Source of the DNA: Marinilabiliaceae bacterium JC040
Lineage (GTDB): Bacteria > Bacteroidota > Bacteroidia > Bacteroidales > Marinifilaceae
Assembly: GCA_022496785.1 (NCBI GenBank)
Contig: SNAP01000005.1
Coordinates: forward strand, 88,950 to 152,949
Length of the DNA: 64,000 bases
Reading direction: 5' to 3'
Part shown: positions 7,522 through 15,971 of the stretch, piece after piece
Layout: every line of letters begins with the position of its first letter
Numbering within the stretch: position 1 is the first letter of the stretch
The notes under the pieces: model-generated
Seen by the model: only the letters and a program-made list of their open reading frames with translations
Told to the model about the DNA's origin: nothing
Database searches by the model: none
Program-made: the position numbers and the translations under genes

Positions 7522-9792
7522 TTAATGTCCAAATCGTCTTGTATCTAAATTCTTTTGTCTCTTTTTCTTATAATTACCAAAATTGTATGTAAAATTAAAT
7601 CCTACACTTCTTCCATGCATCCCCGTAATAAATTGGAAATCTTGTCCTTTATAATCACAAACAGCTTTAGGCATTCCGTAATTGAATATATCATTACAGA
7701 ATATTGATAGATGAGCTTTATTCTTCATAAATGAATATCTAATAGTTGAATTCAAATAACAACTTTCGGATAAATCATAAGTTCCCTGTATTGCAGGTCC
7801 CTGATATTTAAATGAAATATTGAATCTTAATTTCTTAGATAAAAGAATATTATTATTCAACTTTACAACACCAACTGCTTTCTGTCTATCAAAAGATATA
7901 TCATAGAAGTTTGAATTCTTAGCATGTATATTCATACCTATTAAAGATAATTTTGCATTATAAATTTTCCCTATTGAGAAAGGAATTGAGATATTAAGAC
8001 CAAATATATTATTGTAATCCCAATTTACCATCTGATAAATTAAAGCTAATTTATTAGGTGATTGGTAAGCTAGTTGTTGAAAAGAATCATCTTTATATAT
8101 AAAAAATAATGATGCTGAATATTTTCTTTTATAAATATATGTTCCACTTGCTTGATATATTTTAGATGGTCTTAAACTTGGAGTTCCGTGCAGTTCAGTA
8201 TAAGCATCCATATATGAGATTGAATTTTGTAAAGTCCAGAAACTTGGATAATATTTATTTGCTAATACATTAAATTGAAAAATATGAGATATAGATTTCA
8301 TATATGAAAAAGAAATCCTTGGATATACAGACCAACGCTCCAAACCTTCTTGATTATAATACTCTCCTGTAGCTGAAAATGAAAGTGAAGTTCCAGGAGA
8401 AAATTTCTTACTTGTGCCTATATAACACTCATAAGTTTGTTCGTTTATACTTGAATCTGTATTTCTAGTATCTAAATTACCTGTAACATCATTATAAATC
8501 TGACTTTGAGAATTATCTATTATTTTTGCACTTCCCCCGTAAGACATTTTCCATCCTTTACCTACAGAATGAGAATAATCTGCATTAAAATTAAATCTAT
8601 TAATTTTCTGAGAGGATGATACATCTAAAGATGATAAAGAATTATCTTTCAATATATTATTCATTATTTGAGAATTATTACTTTTATAATAAGTATAATC
8701 TAACCCCATAGAGAATCCATTATCATTCGAATACATTGCAGAAATATTATGCACCATATCATCATTTTCTTTATCTGTCTTTGTATCTGAGAAAGTTCCA
8801 TTAGATATAGCTTCTACATCTGAAGAAGGATTTATATTAGTAGTATAGCTCAAATCTAATTGAGAGTTTTTTGATAATTCATGTATGGCACCTATTCTTA
8901 AATTATATTCATTCCCTTTAGAACGTGAAGCACTTTCTTGTTCTATTAAATTGTATTTTCCTTTAAAGAAATGGTTTGATTTTAATTCTAATTCTGAAAT
9001 ACCTCTACTCCTATTTGCACTTAAAAGAATATCCATGGTTGTTTTTGGAGAAGATAATCTAATGTTTGTATTTGCTCCATAAGAATCGAAAAATTGATTT
9101 TTATAATTTACACCTGCCATACCCTGAAAAGAATATGTTTTTTCTCTTTTAATTACAACATTTATTGCCGCACCTCTTATATGATATTTAGGAGGAGCAC
9201 TATACATTACTTCAACTTTTTTAATTCTTTCTACTGGCGTATTTTCAAGTAAAGTATTCAACTGAGAAGGACTCATACTACTCAATCTACCATTCAAAAT
9301 AATTTTAGCATTAATAAATCCTGCAATCTTAAAACTTCCATTTTGTTCATCAACATTAGGTAATTGCTTCAAAGCTTCTAAAGTATTATTAGCTATACCC
9401 TTATTTGCTATTTGCTTTAAATCGTATACCAAATTTCCTTTTATTACTTTTACTATTGGTCGTTCGGCTTTTACAACAAACCCTTTTAATACAGTTGAAG
9501 CTTCTTTCAAAACTATTGTACCTACATTAAGATTCTTTACTTCAATAACATATTTCTTAAAACATATATGTTCTATATATAATTTACATGGTATTTTATT
9601 ATTTAATAATATGAATTCCCCTTTTCTATTTGTGTAAACACCACTTATAAAAGAAGAATTCATAGATTTTTGTACCACACTTACTGCATCAATAGGTTTG
9701 CCATCTCCATCTACCACTCTACCAATAATTTTATCTTGCCCTAAAAGAGAAAGAGGAAGAATTAATAGTAATGTAATTAATAAATTTTTCAT
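7522..9792 (-). CDS. TonB-dependent-receptor-like outer-membrane beta-barrel protein
   Basis: A 756-residue protein. A signal peptide (1-18, LLGQ) is followed by a carboxypeptidase-regulatory-like/CNA-B type domain (about 20-105, opening with IIGRVVDGDGKPIDAV), a plug-like domain (about 110-215, with NTLEALKQLPNVDE and ILNGR) and a long beta-barrel rich in alternating aromatic/polar strands that ends in FNFTYNFG before a basic tail. It belongs to the outer membrane beta-barrel family with a carboxypeptidase-like domain, not to SusC. It lies downstream of the BlaI/BlaR1 pair on the same strand, a pairing that suggests control by that system. The substrate is not predictable. A perfect hairpin at 9831-9856 lies in the intergenic gap. 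Confidence 0.85.
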   Translation of the reverse strand: MKNLLITLLLILPLSLLGQDKIIGRVVDGDGKPIDAVSVVQKSMNSSFISGVYTNRKGEFILLNNKIPCKLYIEHICFKKYVIEVKNLNVGTIVLKEASTVLKGFVVKAERPIVKVIKGNLVYDLKQIANKGIANNTLEALKQLPNVDEQNGSFKIAGFINAKIILNGRLSSMSPSQLNTLLENTPVERIKKVEVMYSAPPKYHIRGAAINVVIKREKTYSFQGMAGVNYKNQFFDSYGANTNIRLSSPKTTMDILLSANRSRGISELELKSNHFFKGKYNLIEQESASRSKGNEYNLRIGAIHELSKNSQLDLSYTTNINPSSDVEAISNGTFSDTKTDKENDDMVHNISAMYSNDNGFSMGLDYTYYKSNNSQIMNNILKDNSLSSLDVSSSQKINRFNFNADYSHSVGKGWKMSYGGSAKIIDNSQSQIYNDVTGNLDTRNTDSSINEQTYECYIGTSKKFSPGTSLSFSATGEYYNQEGLERWSVYPRISFSYMKSISHIFQFNVLANKYYPSFWTLQNSISYMDAYTELHGTPSLRPSKIYQASGTYIYKRKYSASLFFIYKDDSFQQLAYQSPNKLALIYQMVNWDYNNIFGLNISIPFSIGKIYNAKLSLIGMNIHAKNSNFYDISFDRQKAVGVVKLNNNILLSKKLRFNISFKYQGPAIQGTYDLSESCYLNSTIRYSFMKNKAHLSIFCNDIFNYGMPKAVCDYKGQDFQFITGMHGRSVGFNFTYNFGNYKKKRQKNLDTRRFGH

Positions 9793-9825
9793 TGCATTTG
9801 TTTTAGTTTAGTTAAGTTTAAATGA

Positions 9826-9856
9826 AAAATCAATAGCGAGACAAAGCTCGCTATTG
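9826..9856 (-). terminator. Hairpin between the blaR1-like and receptor genes (terminator or attenuator)
   Basis: A perfect 10-bp inverted repeat, CAATAGCGAG at 9831-9840 and CTCGCTATTG at 9847-9856, encloses six bases. On the minus strand the stem is followed by a short U-rich stretch (GATTTTTC). It lies inside the presumed operon and may give partial read-through into the receptor gene, or end it. Confidence 0.6.
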
Positions 9857-9906
9857 AAATAAAATTGGGTAATAATCAGTCAATTCTATTTAAAAATTCT
9901 TATTTC

Positions 9907-11208
9907 TTATTTAAGACGAAAATTTACTGGAATAGTATATTTAACTCTTATATTTTTACCTTTTTGCTTTCCTGGAATCCATTTTGGCATATTTATCACA
10001 ACATTAATAGCCTCAGCATCTAAATACTTATTTACAGGTCTTAATACTTTAGCATTTGTTATTTTACCATCTTTTTCAACAATAAAACCGATATATACTT
10101 TACCTTGTATTTTTGCTTTAGCTGCTTCCTCAGGATACTTAATGTTTTCACCTAAATACTTATACATAGCTTTTGGCCCACCAGGAAATGAAGGCATCTT
10201 CTCAACTTTTACATAAACTTCTTCTTCCTCCTTCTGAGGAGCTTTTTCTTTAAATTCTTTATACTTATTCTCTATCATATTAAATAAAGAGAAATCAGCA
10301 TCTGTAATTGATTTTTGAGAATAATTCTCAGAACTTGTAGTAAATGATTCATTTTGCTCAAATCCAGAAGCAAAAGAATAGTTAAAATTAGAACTAATAC
10401 CAATCATGAAGATAGGTAATGAAAGTGCTACTAAATACTTCACACTTTTCATTTTTGTTTGTTTTTCATTTTTCATCATTTCAATCCTTTTTTTCAAATT
10501 CGTTTGCAGTAAACCATTTGTGATATTCATGTTCACACAAAAAGTTCTACAAAGCAATGTATTTATATAATCTTTCTTATTTCCTTTACTAACAACCTTT
10601 CTATCAGCAATATATTCATGATTGATTATCACTTCGTTTCTTAAAAGATAAATCATAGGATTATACCATAAGAATATCTGAACTATATTATAAAATATTA
10701 AATCTAGACTATGCTTTTCGTTTATATGAATCAATTCGTGCTCTATAACAGCCTCTTCATTTTCTTCCATATTAGAAAAAATATATCTGAAAAAAGAAAA
10801 AACACCATCGATATCTGAAACTATCAATCTATACCTTTCTGTTTTTATATATTTTCCATTCTTCACTAATCTTATTAATGAAAATATATTCCAAAGAAAA
10901 ACTAAACTAGCTACACCCATTCCTGAATACAATACATATATCCAATAATTATCAGAAGAATGAGATGCAATCTCAACTCTATCAACATATACCGATATTT
11001 GTGATAATAAAACTTCTATTTGTGTATCCTTAACATCAATATAACTGAAATCAAGAAATGGAATTATAAAAGAGAACAAAACACTAGTCACTAAATAAAT
11101 TCTATTCAATTGAAAAGCTCTAGACTCTTTTAGAAATAGCAAATAGTAAAATCCAAATATTAATATTAGAATATTAATCTGTAGTAAATTTGAAATTATC
11201 GCATTCAT
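9907..11208 (-). CDS. BlaR1/MecR1-type M56 membrane metalloprotease with TonB C-terminal domain
   Basis: A 433-residue protein with N-terminal transmembrane helices (about 1-25, 36-55, 90-115), an M56 zinc protease site HELIH (157-161) with a downstream glutamate in NHEYIAD (197-203), another hydrophobic segment (about 257-280), and a periplasmic C-terminus of about 90 residues that is a TonB C-terminal domain (MPSFPGG, YPEEAAKAKIQGKVYIGF, WIPGKQKGK). In BlaR1/MecR1 systems the sensor cleaves the BlaI repressor. Here the penicillin-binding sensor domain is replaced by a TonB domain, common in Bacteroidota, so beta-lactam sensing is unlikely. Its start follows the blaI stop by 6 bases. Confidence 0.9.
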   Translation of the reverse strand: MNAIISNLLQINILILIFGFYYLLFLKESRAFQLNRIYLVTSVLFSFIIPFLDFSYIDVKDTQIEVLLSQISVYVDRVEIASHSSDNYWIYVLYSGMGVASLVFLWNIFSLIRLVKNGKYIKTERYRLIVSDIDGVFSFFRYIFSNMEENEEAVIEHELIHINEKHSLDLIFYNIVQIFLWYNPMIYLLRNEVIINHEYIADRKVVSKGNKKDYINTLLCRTFCVNMNITNGLLQTNLKKRIEMMKNEKQTKMKSVKYLVALSLPIFMIGISSNFNYSFASGFEQNESFTTSSENYSQKSITDADFSLFNMIENKYKEFKEKAPQKEEEEVYVKVEKMPSFPGGPKAMYKYLGENIKYPEEAAKAKIQGKVYIGFIVEKDGKITNAKVLRPVNKYLDAEAINVVINMPKWIPGKQKGKNIRVKYTIPVNFRLK

Positions 11209-11214
11209 AATATC

Positions 11215-11580
11215 TTATTTATTTTCATTCACTTCTTTAAGAATCTCTTCAAAATCTCCAACACTAATATCTTCCTTCTTTGCAAAATACGATAACATAC
11301 TTTTGAAGGAATTATTAAAATAGTTTTTAACCACTCCACTCATAAAAAAGTTTGTGTATTCTTCTTTACTAATTAAGGGGTAATACTGATGAGATTTGCC
11401 AAAAGAAACATGACCTACAAACTCTTTTTGTTCTAATATCCTAATTATTGTCGAAACTGTATTATAAGCTGGCTTAGGCACTGGTAGTTCTTCCATAACC
11501 TCCTTTACAAATCCTTTTTCCAATTTCCACAATATTTGCATTATCTGCTCTTCCGCTTTTGTCAATTCTTTTATTTTCAT
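11215..11580 (-). CDS. blaI: BlaI/MecI-family transcriptional repressor
   Basis: A penicillinase-repressor family protein of about 121 residues with a winged helix (KELTKAEEQIMQILW opening, then AYNTVSTIIRILEQKEFV recognition region, then GKSHQYYPLI wing) and a C-terminal dimerisation helix. BlaI proteins bind dyads as dimers and are inactivated by proteolysis by the partner M56 protein, which is encoded directly downstream. The frame stays open upstream to a TTG at 11605-11607, but that codon lies inside the -7 promoter element, so the ATG at 11578-11580 is chosen. Three operator-like dyads precede it, implying autorepression of the whole cluster. Confidence 0.92.
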   Translation of the reverse strand: MKIKELTKAEEQIMQILWKLEKGFVKEVMEELPVPKPAYNTVSTIIRILEQKEFVGHVSFGKSHQYYPLISKEEYTNFFMSGVVKNYFNNSFKSMLSYFAKKEDISVGDFEEILKEVNENK

Positions 11581-11604
11581 ACCCCTTAACTTTATTTTAC
11601 ACTT

Positions 11605-11635
11605 CAAACTTACAACTAAAATTTTAGTTTACAAA
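11605..11635 (-). promoter_or_regulatory. blaI promoter (TTTG-N19-TAnnTTTG)
   Basis: The minus strand carries a -33 box TTTG (11632-11635) and a -7 box TAAGTTTG (11605-11612) separated by exactly 19 bases, a full match to the Bacteroidota sigma-A promoter. Transcription should begin near 11598, about 18 bases before the ATG at 11580. Operator dyad 1 fills the spacer between the two boxes. Confidence 0.85.
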
Positions 11636-11669
11636 CTAAATTCTTAGTTTTTCAACTACTTTTTTAGTT
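11614..11669. promoter_or_regulatory. Three tandem BlaI-type operators
   Basis: Three 16-bp dyads with AACTA...TAGTT ends start at 11614, 11634 and 11654, a repeat spacing of exactly 20 bp. Dyad 1 (AACTAAAATTTTAGTT) is a perfect palindrome; dyad 2 matches at six and dyad 3 at five of eight outer positions. They overlap and flank the blaI promoter, placing three repressor dimers on about the same DNA face. Inferred to be BlaI binding sites. Confidence 0.8.
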
Positions 11670-11918
11670 TATAATCATAAATACATTCTAAAACACTAAT
11701 AAAACTAAGCATTTCAGACTATTAATAAATTTCTATGTATTTTTATATAACATATGAATAAATACAGACAAAAGCACATGAAAGGAGTTTTAGTTGCAGC
11801 ATTACCTGTACTTTTTACATGTATTAACACTAAAAAGCAAATATCACAGTATAATCATAGGGGATTATTATACTATTTCAATTTAGTTCATATGTTAGGA
11901 GGTATTTATATAATAAGA
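11670..11918. other. Intergenic region without a convincing gene
   Basis: Together with the blaI control region, about 340 bases separate blaI from the end of the next gene. A plus-strand reading frame opens at 11754 but runs 93 bases into the 3' end of the antisense LPP20-like gene, has a poor composition and no recognisable domain. No RNA gene was recognised. Confidence 0.5.
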
Positions 11919-13790
11919 TTAAAAATGATAAGGAGAGAAAATTCCATATTTAGGATCCTTTTCTTCTTGCCATGTTCTAACCTTAATAAGAGGCTTCTCA
12001 TTATCTGTTAAATCGACAATTAAACAAAGATATCCACTATCACCATAAGTATTAGAATAGTAATCCTGTTTTATCTGAATCCCGTACATTGGCTTACGAC
12101 CCATTTTAACAACTTCATTTTTTGAAAATCGTATATTAATAAAATCATTTCTAGAGAAATTCTTTTTTAAATCTCTTAAATACTGATGCTTAGTCTTCTT
12201 AGTAAGTTTAACAAATTTATTACCAGAATATGCATTCATATCTTTAGAAAAAGATCTTCTAACAATCTTACCTACAATAATTACAGCATTATCATCAAAG
12301 ATGCTCTTAATATAATCTAGACGTTTTAGAGCATATGCCGTTTTATAATTTTCAAGGAATTGAATCAAAACAAAACGTGCTGTTTTAGGCCATACCGATT
12401 TAGATAAAATATCTTTCTCAGCTCTTTTACCAATCCCGAAAGCAACACAATCAATCTTATTATTCTTGTTAAAAGTAAAAACAACATCTTCTACAAAAGT
12501 TCTTTTATTACCTTTAAAAGAGAATTTTAGAAATAGACCTCTACACATCACCTTATCGTTAAGACCGATATATCTAAGATTAACATCTCCAACTATTGAA
12601 GCTCTTCCGTAGTTCAATAATTTCTTATACATTTTATATCCATCACGTGTAAAGCAATTTCTCACATCATCGTAAGTCTGTGTTCTTAAAGCTTTAACAA
12701 GCTTATGCATTATCTTCTTATATCTATTCTTATTACTAACAGCAGAAAGTTTAAGATTTTCATTATTAGCTGTTTTCATAGAAGATTTATTAGTTTTTTG
12801 AGAATAAAAACTTGCTTTATTATTAGTTACAATATCTTCTTTACTTGCAAGATAATGATCATTTTTATCACCCTTTTTATTTTCTAATCTTCTACGAATC
12901 TTTTTATACGCACTTTTAAAATTTGCTGATTGCATATGAGGTAGAATCTTAGATATTTCAGGATCTAAATAAGCTTGACTTTTATATTCATACTCAAACT
13001 TTATACGGTAATATCTATCAATATAAGAACTTCTTAACTCCATTACACCATTCCCATCTTTGGCACTATACAGATTACTCCAAGAAGCTCCATTAAAAAA
13101 AGAATAGTCAATAGAAGAAATCATCTTTCCAAGATACATAAAACTTAAAAGCACCTCATTACCATCTTTAGAAACAAAACTAACTTGAACATCATCAAAA
13201 ATATTTTCTATCTGATCTGGAATCCAAGTCACTAAAGAATATTCACCACTAATACTAGGAATAGATAAATGATTACAATTAGGAAGAGTCTTTAAAAGAG
13301 TCCATGCCCAATAGTAATATCTTAAAGCATCATCAATTTTAAATCTCTTCTTAGCCTTATTAGCTAACTTAAGCATATCAGCAATCTTATCTTCTCTTAC
13401 TTTAAAAACCTTTTTTATCTCATCTCTACTAACAAAACAAAACACCTCCGAATTTTTACCTTTAGAGATGGTAATAAATTTTGCATTATTAAGACGCATT
13501 GCAGAATAAGATTTCACAATACAATTATACTTATCGCTTATAGCTTTTGAATTTCTCTTTTTAGAATCTTCTTCAAATTGATGCTTAATTTCTCTTTCAA
13601 TATTTATAGAAACTTTAGCAACCAAATTAGATAAAGCTTCATCTCTCGCTAAACTCTCAGTCTTTCCATATCCTATTCCCCACAAATACTTATCATTAGA
13701 TTTTATCTCTCTTATAGATTGAGCATTAAGATTAATAGAATATAAAAATATCAGTAAAAATAGAATTGAAGCTTTGTATATATTTTTCAT
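11919..13790 (-). CDS. Secreted LPP20-like / NTF2-like repeat protein, function unknown
   Basis: A 623-residue protein with a signal peptide (about 1-23, NLNAQ). Residues 28-140 resemble the LPP20/FlgT-N fold: a W-GIGYG segment, ARDEAL, a central strand and SRDEIKKVF. A short helical repeat (about 140-175) follows with a YYWAW motif. Two related regions at about 355-475 and 480-615 look like NTF2/SnoaL-like domains, each with a long helix and then a curved sheet. No catalytic residues can be assigned. LPP20-type domains are common in envelope lipoproteins and often sit near PEGA proteins, as here (15972-17639). The domain calls are fold-level guesses. Confidence 0.7.
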   Translation of the reverse strand: MKNIYKASILFLLIFLYSINLNAQSIREIKSNDKYLWGIGYGKTESLARDEALSNLVAKVSINIEREIKHQFEEDSKKRNSKAISDKYNCIVKSYSAMRLNNAKFITISKGKNSEVFCFVSRDEIKKVFKVREDKIADMLKLANKAKKRFKIDDALRYYYWAWTLLKTLPNCNHLSIPSISGEYSLVTWIPDQIENIFDDVQVSFVSKDGNEVLLSFMYLGKMISSIDYSFFNGASWSNLYSAKDGNGVMELRSSYIDRYYRIKFEYEYKSQAYLDPEISKILPHMQSANFKSAYKKIRRRLENKKGDKNDHYLASKEDIVTNNKASFYSQKTNKSSMKTANNENLKLSAVSNKNRYKKIMHKLVKALRTQTYDDVRNCFTRDGYKMYKKLLNYGRASIVGDVNLRYIGLNDKVMCRGLFLKFSFKGNKRTFVEDVVFTFNKNNKIDCVAFGIGKRAEKDILSKSVWPKTARFVLIQFLENYKTAYALKRLDYIKSIFDDNAVIIVGKIVRRSFSKDMNAYSGNKFVKLTKKTKHQYLRDLKKNFSRNDFINIRFSKNEVVKMGRKPMYGIQIKQDYYSNTYGDSGYLCLIVDLTDNEKPLIKVRTWQEEKDPKYGIFSPYHF

Positions 13791-13978
13791 TTAAATGTAC
13801 GTTTTAGACGAATTGTTAAGATCACAAAAATATGTATTTTTAATTAACTTATAATTGTAACTCTTATTAATTATTAATATTTAGTTTGTAATTTTTTAAG
13901 TATTATTTAGGATTTACTCATTACCTATATTAATTTAATAATACTATTTTTAATCAAATTTTACAAATTAATTATAAG

Positions 13979-15163
13979 ATGAAAACAAAAATCACACTAT
14001 TTTCATTGATTATTTTCTTTACTTGTATATCGTGCAACAAGGAAGAAATTATTAATGAATTATCAGACATCGACATCAGTCAGTCGTCTAATGGAATAGT
14101 TGAAGTTCCTAAAAAGACAAAAGATGTATTAAAAGGGTATTTCACAAAGTACACTTATGTAAAAGCTCAAAACGGGAGACCAATACATATTTTTGCTCAG
14201 AGTTTAGTAGATGATGAGAAAATAATTAGAGCAAGAAATATCTTAAAAATGTATATCACTGATCTTTCGAATAGCGAATATGGAAACACAAAATTCTTTA
14301 TTGGTAATTCAATGGCAGACAGAAATGCTGCTCTCTTTTTCTTTAACAGTCAAAAGTCATATGAAGATTCGATATCCGATTTAAGATTTGTACCTTTTAA
14401 TTATCAAGATTTATACGGTACTGAATCTATCCTAGAGGGATCACCAATATATATTGACAACAATACTAGAGATGCCTCATATGAAGAAATTCTTCATCTT
14501 GTCCAAGATTATGGAATAAGTCCTACTTTACCTTTATTTCAAGAAGAATTAGACAATGCAACTGAAGAAGCTGTAAGAAACAATGTATACAATCCTCCTT
14601 CTGAACTACCTAAAGCAGATCATGATCAGGAATATTTTGCATCTATTTGGGATTCATATTTAGGAGCATGGGAGCATTCAAATAATCCAGAATACAAATA
14701 TAATTCTAGAGAATCTCTTAAAAAATATGATCCTAAAGGTTATCAGATAATAAAAAGATTTCTACCAAATCATTTATTATATAATGCTCGAATTTGGAAA
14801 GAATTTAAGGGTGTTTTTTATATGGAAAAGGATGATAAACTATCATATACATTTAAATCTCAATATTTAAAAGATGCTACATTAACTGGTGATCTCAACT
14901 CAGGATTATCTGGGAATTATAGAGATAACACTCTTACTGGTAATAGTGGAAACAATATGCTTTATGGTCTATCTGGAAATGATAATATAAATGGTAAAGA
15001 AGGTATAGATTTCGCTTGCTACAGAGGTAATAAAAACGAATATAATATAGTTTCAAAAGGAGAAATTACTACCATTACTGATAAAACAAGTAATAGAGAT
15101 GGAATAGATACTCTAATTAATATTGAATACATACAATTTAAAAATGCTATAATAAAACTATAA
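13979..15163 (+). CDS. Lipoprotein with RTX-like C-terminus and possible zincin-like core
   Basis: A 394-residue protein with a lipoprotein signal (CISC, acylated Cys near 19). The C-terminal ~90 residues carry glycine/asparagine-rich nonapeptide repeats (GNYRDNTLTGNSGNNMLYG, LSGNDNINGKEG) then an ITDKT-DGIDTLINIEYIQF segment, the usual ending of RTX/hemolysin-type calcium-binding proteins. The core has EEILHLVQDYG (169-179) and QEYFASIWDSYLG (217-229), spaced like the two metal-binding helices of zincins such as the anthrax lethal-factor fold, but the first position of the HExxH is glutamate. Activity is therefore uncertain. The stop overlaps the next start by one base. Confidence 0.7.
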   Translation: MKTKITLFSLIIFFTCISCNKEEIINELSDIDISQSSNGIVEVPKKTKDVLKGYFTKYTYVKAQNGRPIHIFAQSLVDDEKIIRARNILKMYITDLSNSEYGNTKFFIGNSMADRNAALFFFNSQKSYEDSISDLRFVPFNYQDLYGTESILEGSPIYIDNNTRDASYEEILHLVQDYGISPTLPLFQEELDNATEEAVRNNVYNPPSELPKADHDQEYFASIWDSYLGAWEHSNNPEYKYNSRESLKKYDPKGYQIIKRFLPNHLLYNARIWKEFKGVFYMEKDDKLSYTFKSQYLKDATLTGDLNSGLSGNYRDNTLTGNSGNNMLYGLSGNDNINGKEGIDFACYRGNKNEYNIVSKGEITTITDKTSNRDGIDTLINIEYIQFKNAIIKL

Positions 15164-15858
15164 TGAGATACATATATTGCACGCTACTGCTAATTGTTAT
15201 AACATTAACTACTAAAGCTCAATCAAAATGGGAATTAGGACTTAATATTACAAATGGAATTTCTAGTATGGATAGACAGGCTCTTTCAAATTCATTAAAT
15301 AATAGAAATACATTTTCTTCTAAAATGGGCTATACATACTCATTGGGGATTTTTGCCAATTTAAATACTAAATCTGGAAAATCATTTCATCAATTTAGTT
15401 TATTTACAAAAATGAAATCATATAATTCAGAGGTATACGATTCAAGATTATCAATAACAAAAGGGAATAAACCTAAACTCTTTCCTACAAGATACTCTTA
15501 TAATACAATAAATTTAGGATATAGCTATAACAGATATATATTAGAAAGAGATAAATACAAGATATACTTAGGTATAGGAAGTGAATTATCTTATAACTAT
15601 AAGAATACAATTTATCTAGAACTATCTGATGGAGACAAAACAATAAAACAGACTGATAGACGTATAAATGAGAATTTCTTTATAAACTACAACCCTACTA
15701 TTATTGCACAAGTTGGGATTAAATTCGATATATGGAAATTCAAATCTGTTTGTACAAGTTTTAAATACACTAAAGATATGAATTACTTTATAAAGAGTAG
15801 TATTCCTATGTTTTCTACATTTTCATTATCACTAGACATTCCTATATGGCAATTTTAG
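15163..15858 (+). CDS. Outer-membrane beta-barrel protein
   Basis: A 231-residue protein with a signal peptide (about 1-19, TKAQ) and a series of amphipathic beta strands (KWELGLNI, FHQFSLFTKM, YNTINLGYSYNRY, IYLGIGSELSYNY, AQVGIKFDIW, SLSLDIPIWQF) ending in an aromatic residue, as expected of a small barrel of about 8-10 strands. Its ATG shares one base with the stop of the upstream lipoprotein gene, so the two are translationally coupled and may act together at the outer membrane. A strong terminator follows. No specific family recognised. Confidence 0.75.
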   Translation: MRYIYCTLLLIVITLTTKAQSKWELGLNITNGISSMDRQALSNSLNNRNTFSSKMGYTYSLGIFANLNTKSGKSFHQFSLFTKMKSYNSEVYDSRLSITKGNKPKLFPTRYSYNTINLGYSYNRYILERDKYKIYLGIGSELSYNYKNTIYLELSDGDKTIKQTDRRINENFFINYNPTIIAQVGIKFDIWKFKSVCTSFKYTKDMNYFIKSSIPMFSTFSLSLDIPIWQF

Positions 15859-15880
15859 AGAATTAAAACTAGGATTATAT

Positions 15881-15912
15881 AACCTAACTTAATTTTAAGT
15901 TAGGTTTTTTTT
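15881..15912 (+). terminator. Terminator after the lipoprotein/barrel pair
   Basis: AACCTAACTT (15881-15890) pairs with AAGTTAGGTT (15897-15906), extendable to 12 bp, followed by an eight-T run. Confidence 0.9.
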
Positions 15913-15933
15913 ATTTCAAAGCTAGATATTTAT

Positions 15934-15941
15934 TATTTTTG
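15934..15941 (+). promoter_or_regulatory. -7 box for the PEGA-protein gene
   Basis: TATTTTTG matches TAnnTTTG, 31 bases before the ATG at 15972. No clean -33 TTTG at the usual spacing. Confidence 0.4.
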
Positions 15942-15971
15942 AACTAAACTACTACAACTAATATAATATCT

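Noticed and set aside
9907..11580. Beta-lactam resistance regulation
   Set aside because: BlaI and M56 proteins are present but the sensor lacks a penicillin-binding domain and no beta-lactamase gene is in the window.
11581..11607. TTG start giving nine extra residues to BlaI
   Set aside because: The TTG lies in the -7 promoter element, so it would not be transcribed; the ATG at 11578-11580 matches the family.
11754..12011. Plus-strand 85-codon reading frame near blaI
   Set aside because: It runs antisense into the 3' end of a well supported 623-residue gene, shows no domain and has no promoter box; it looks like an AT-rich chance frame.
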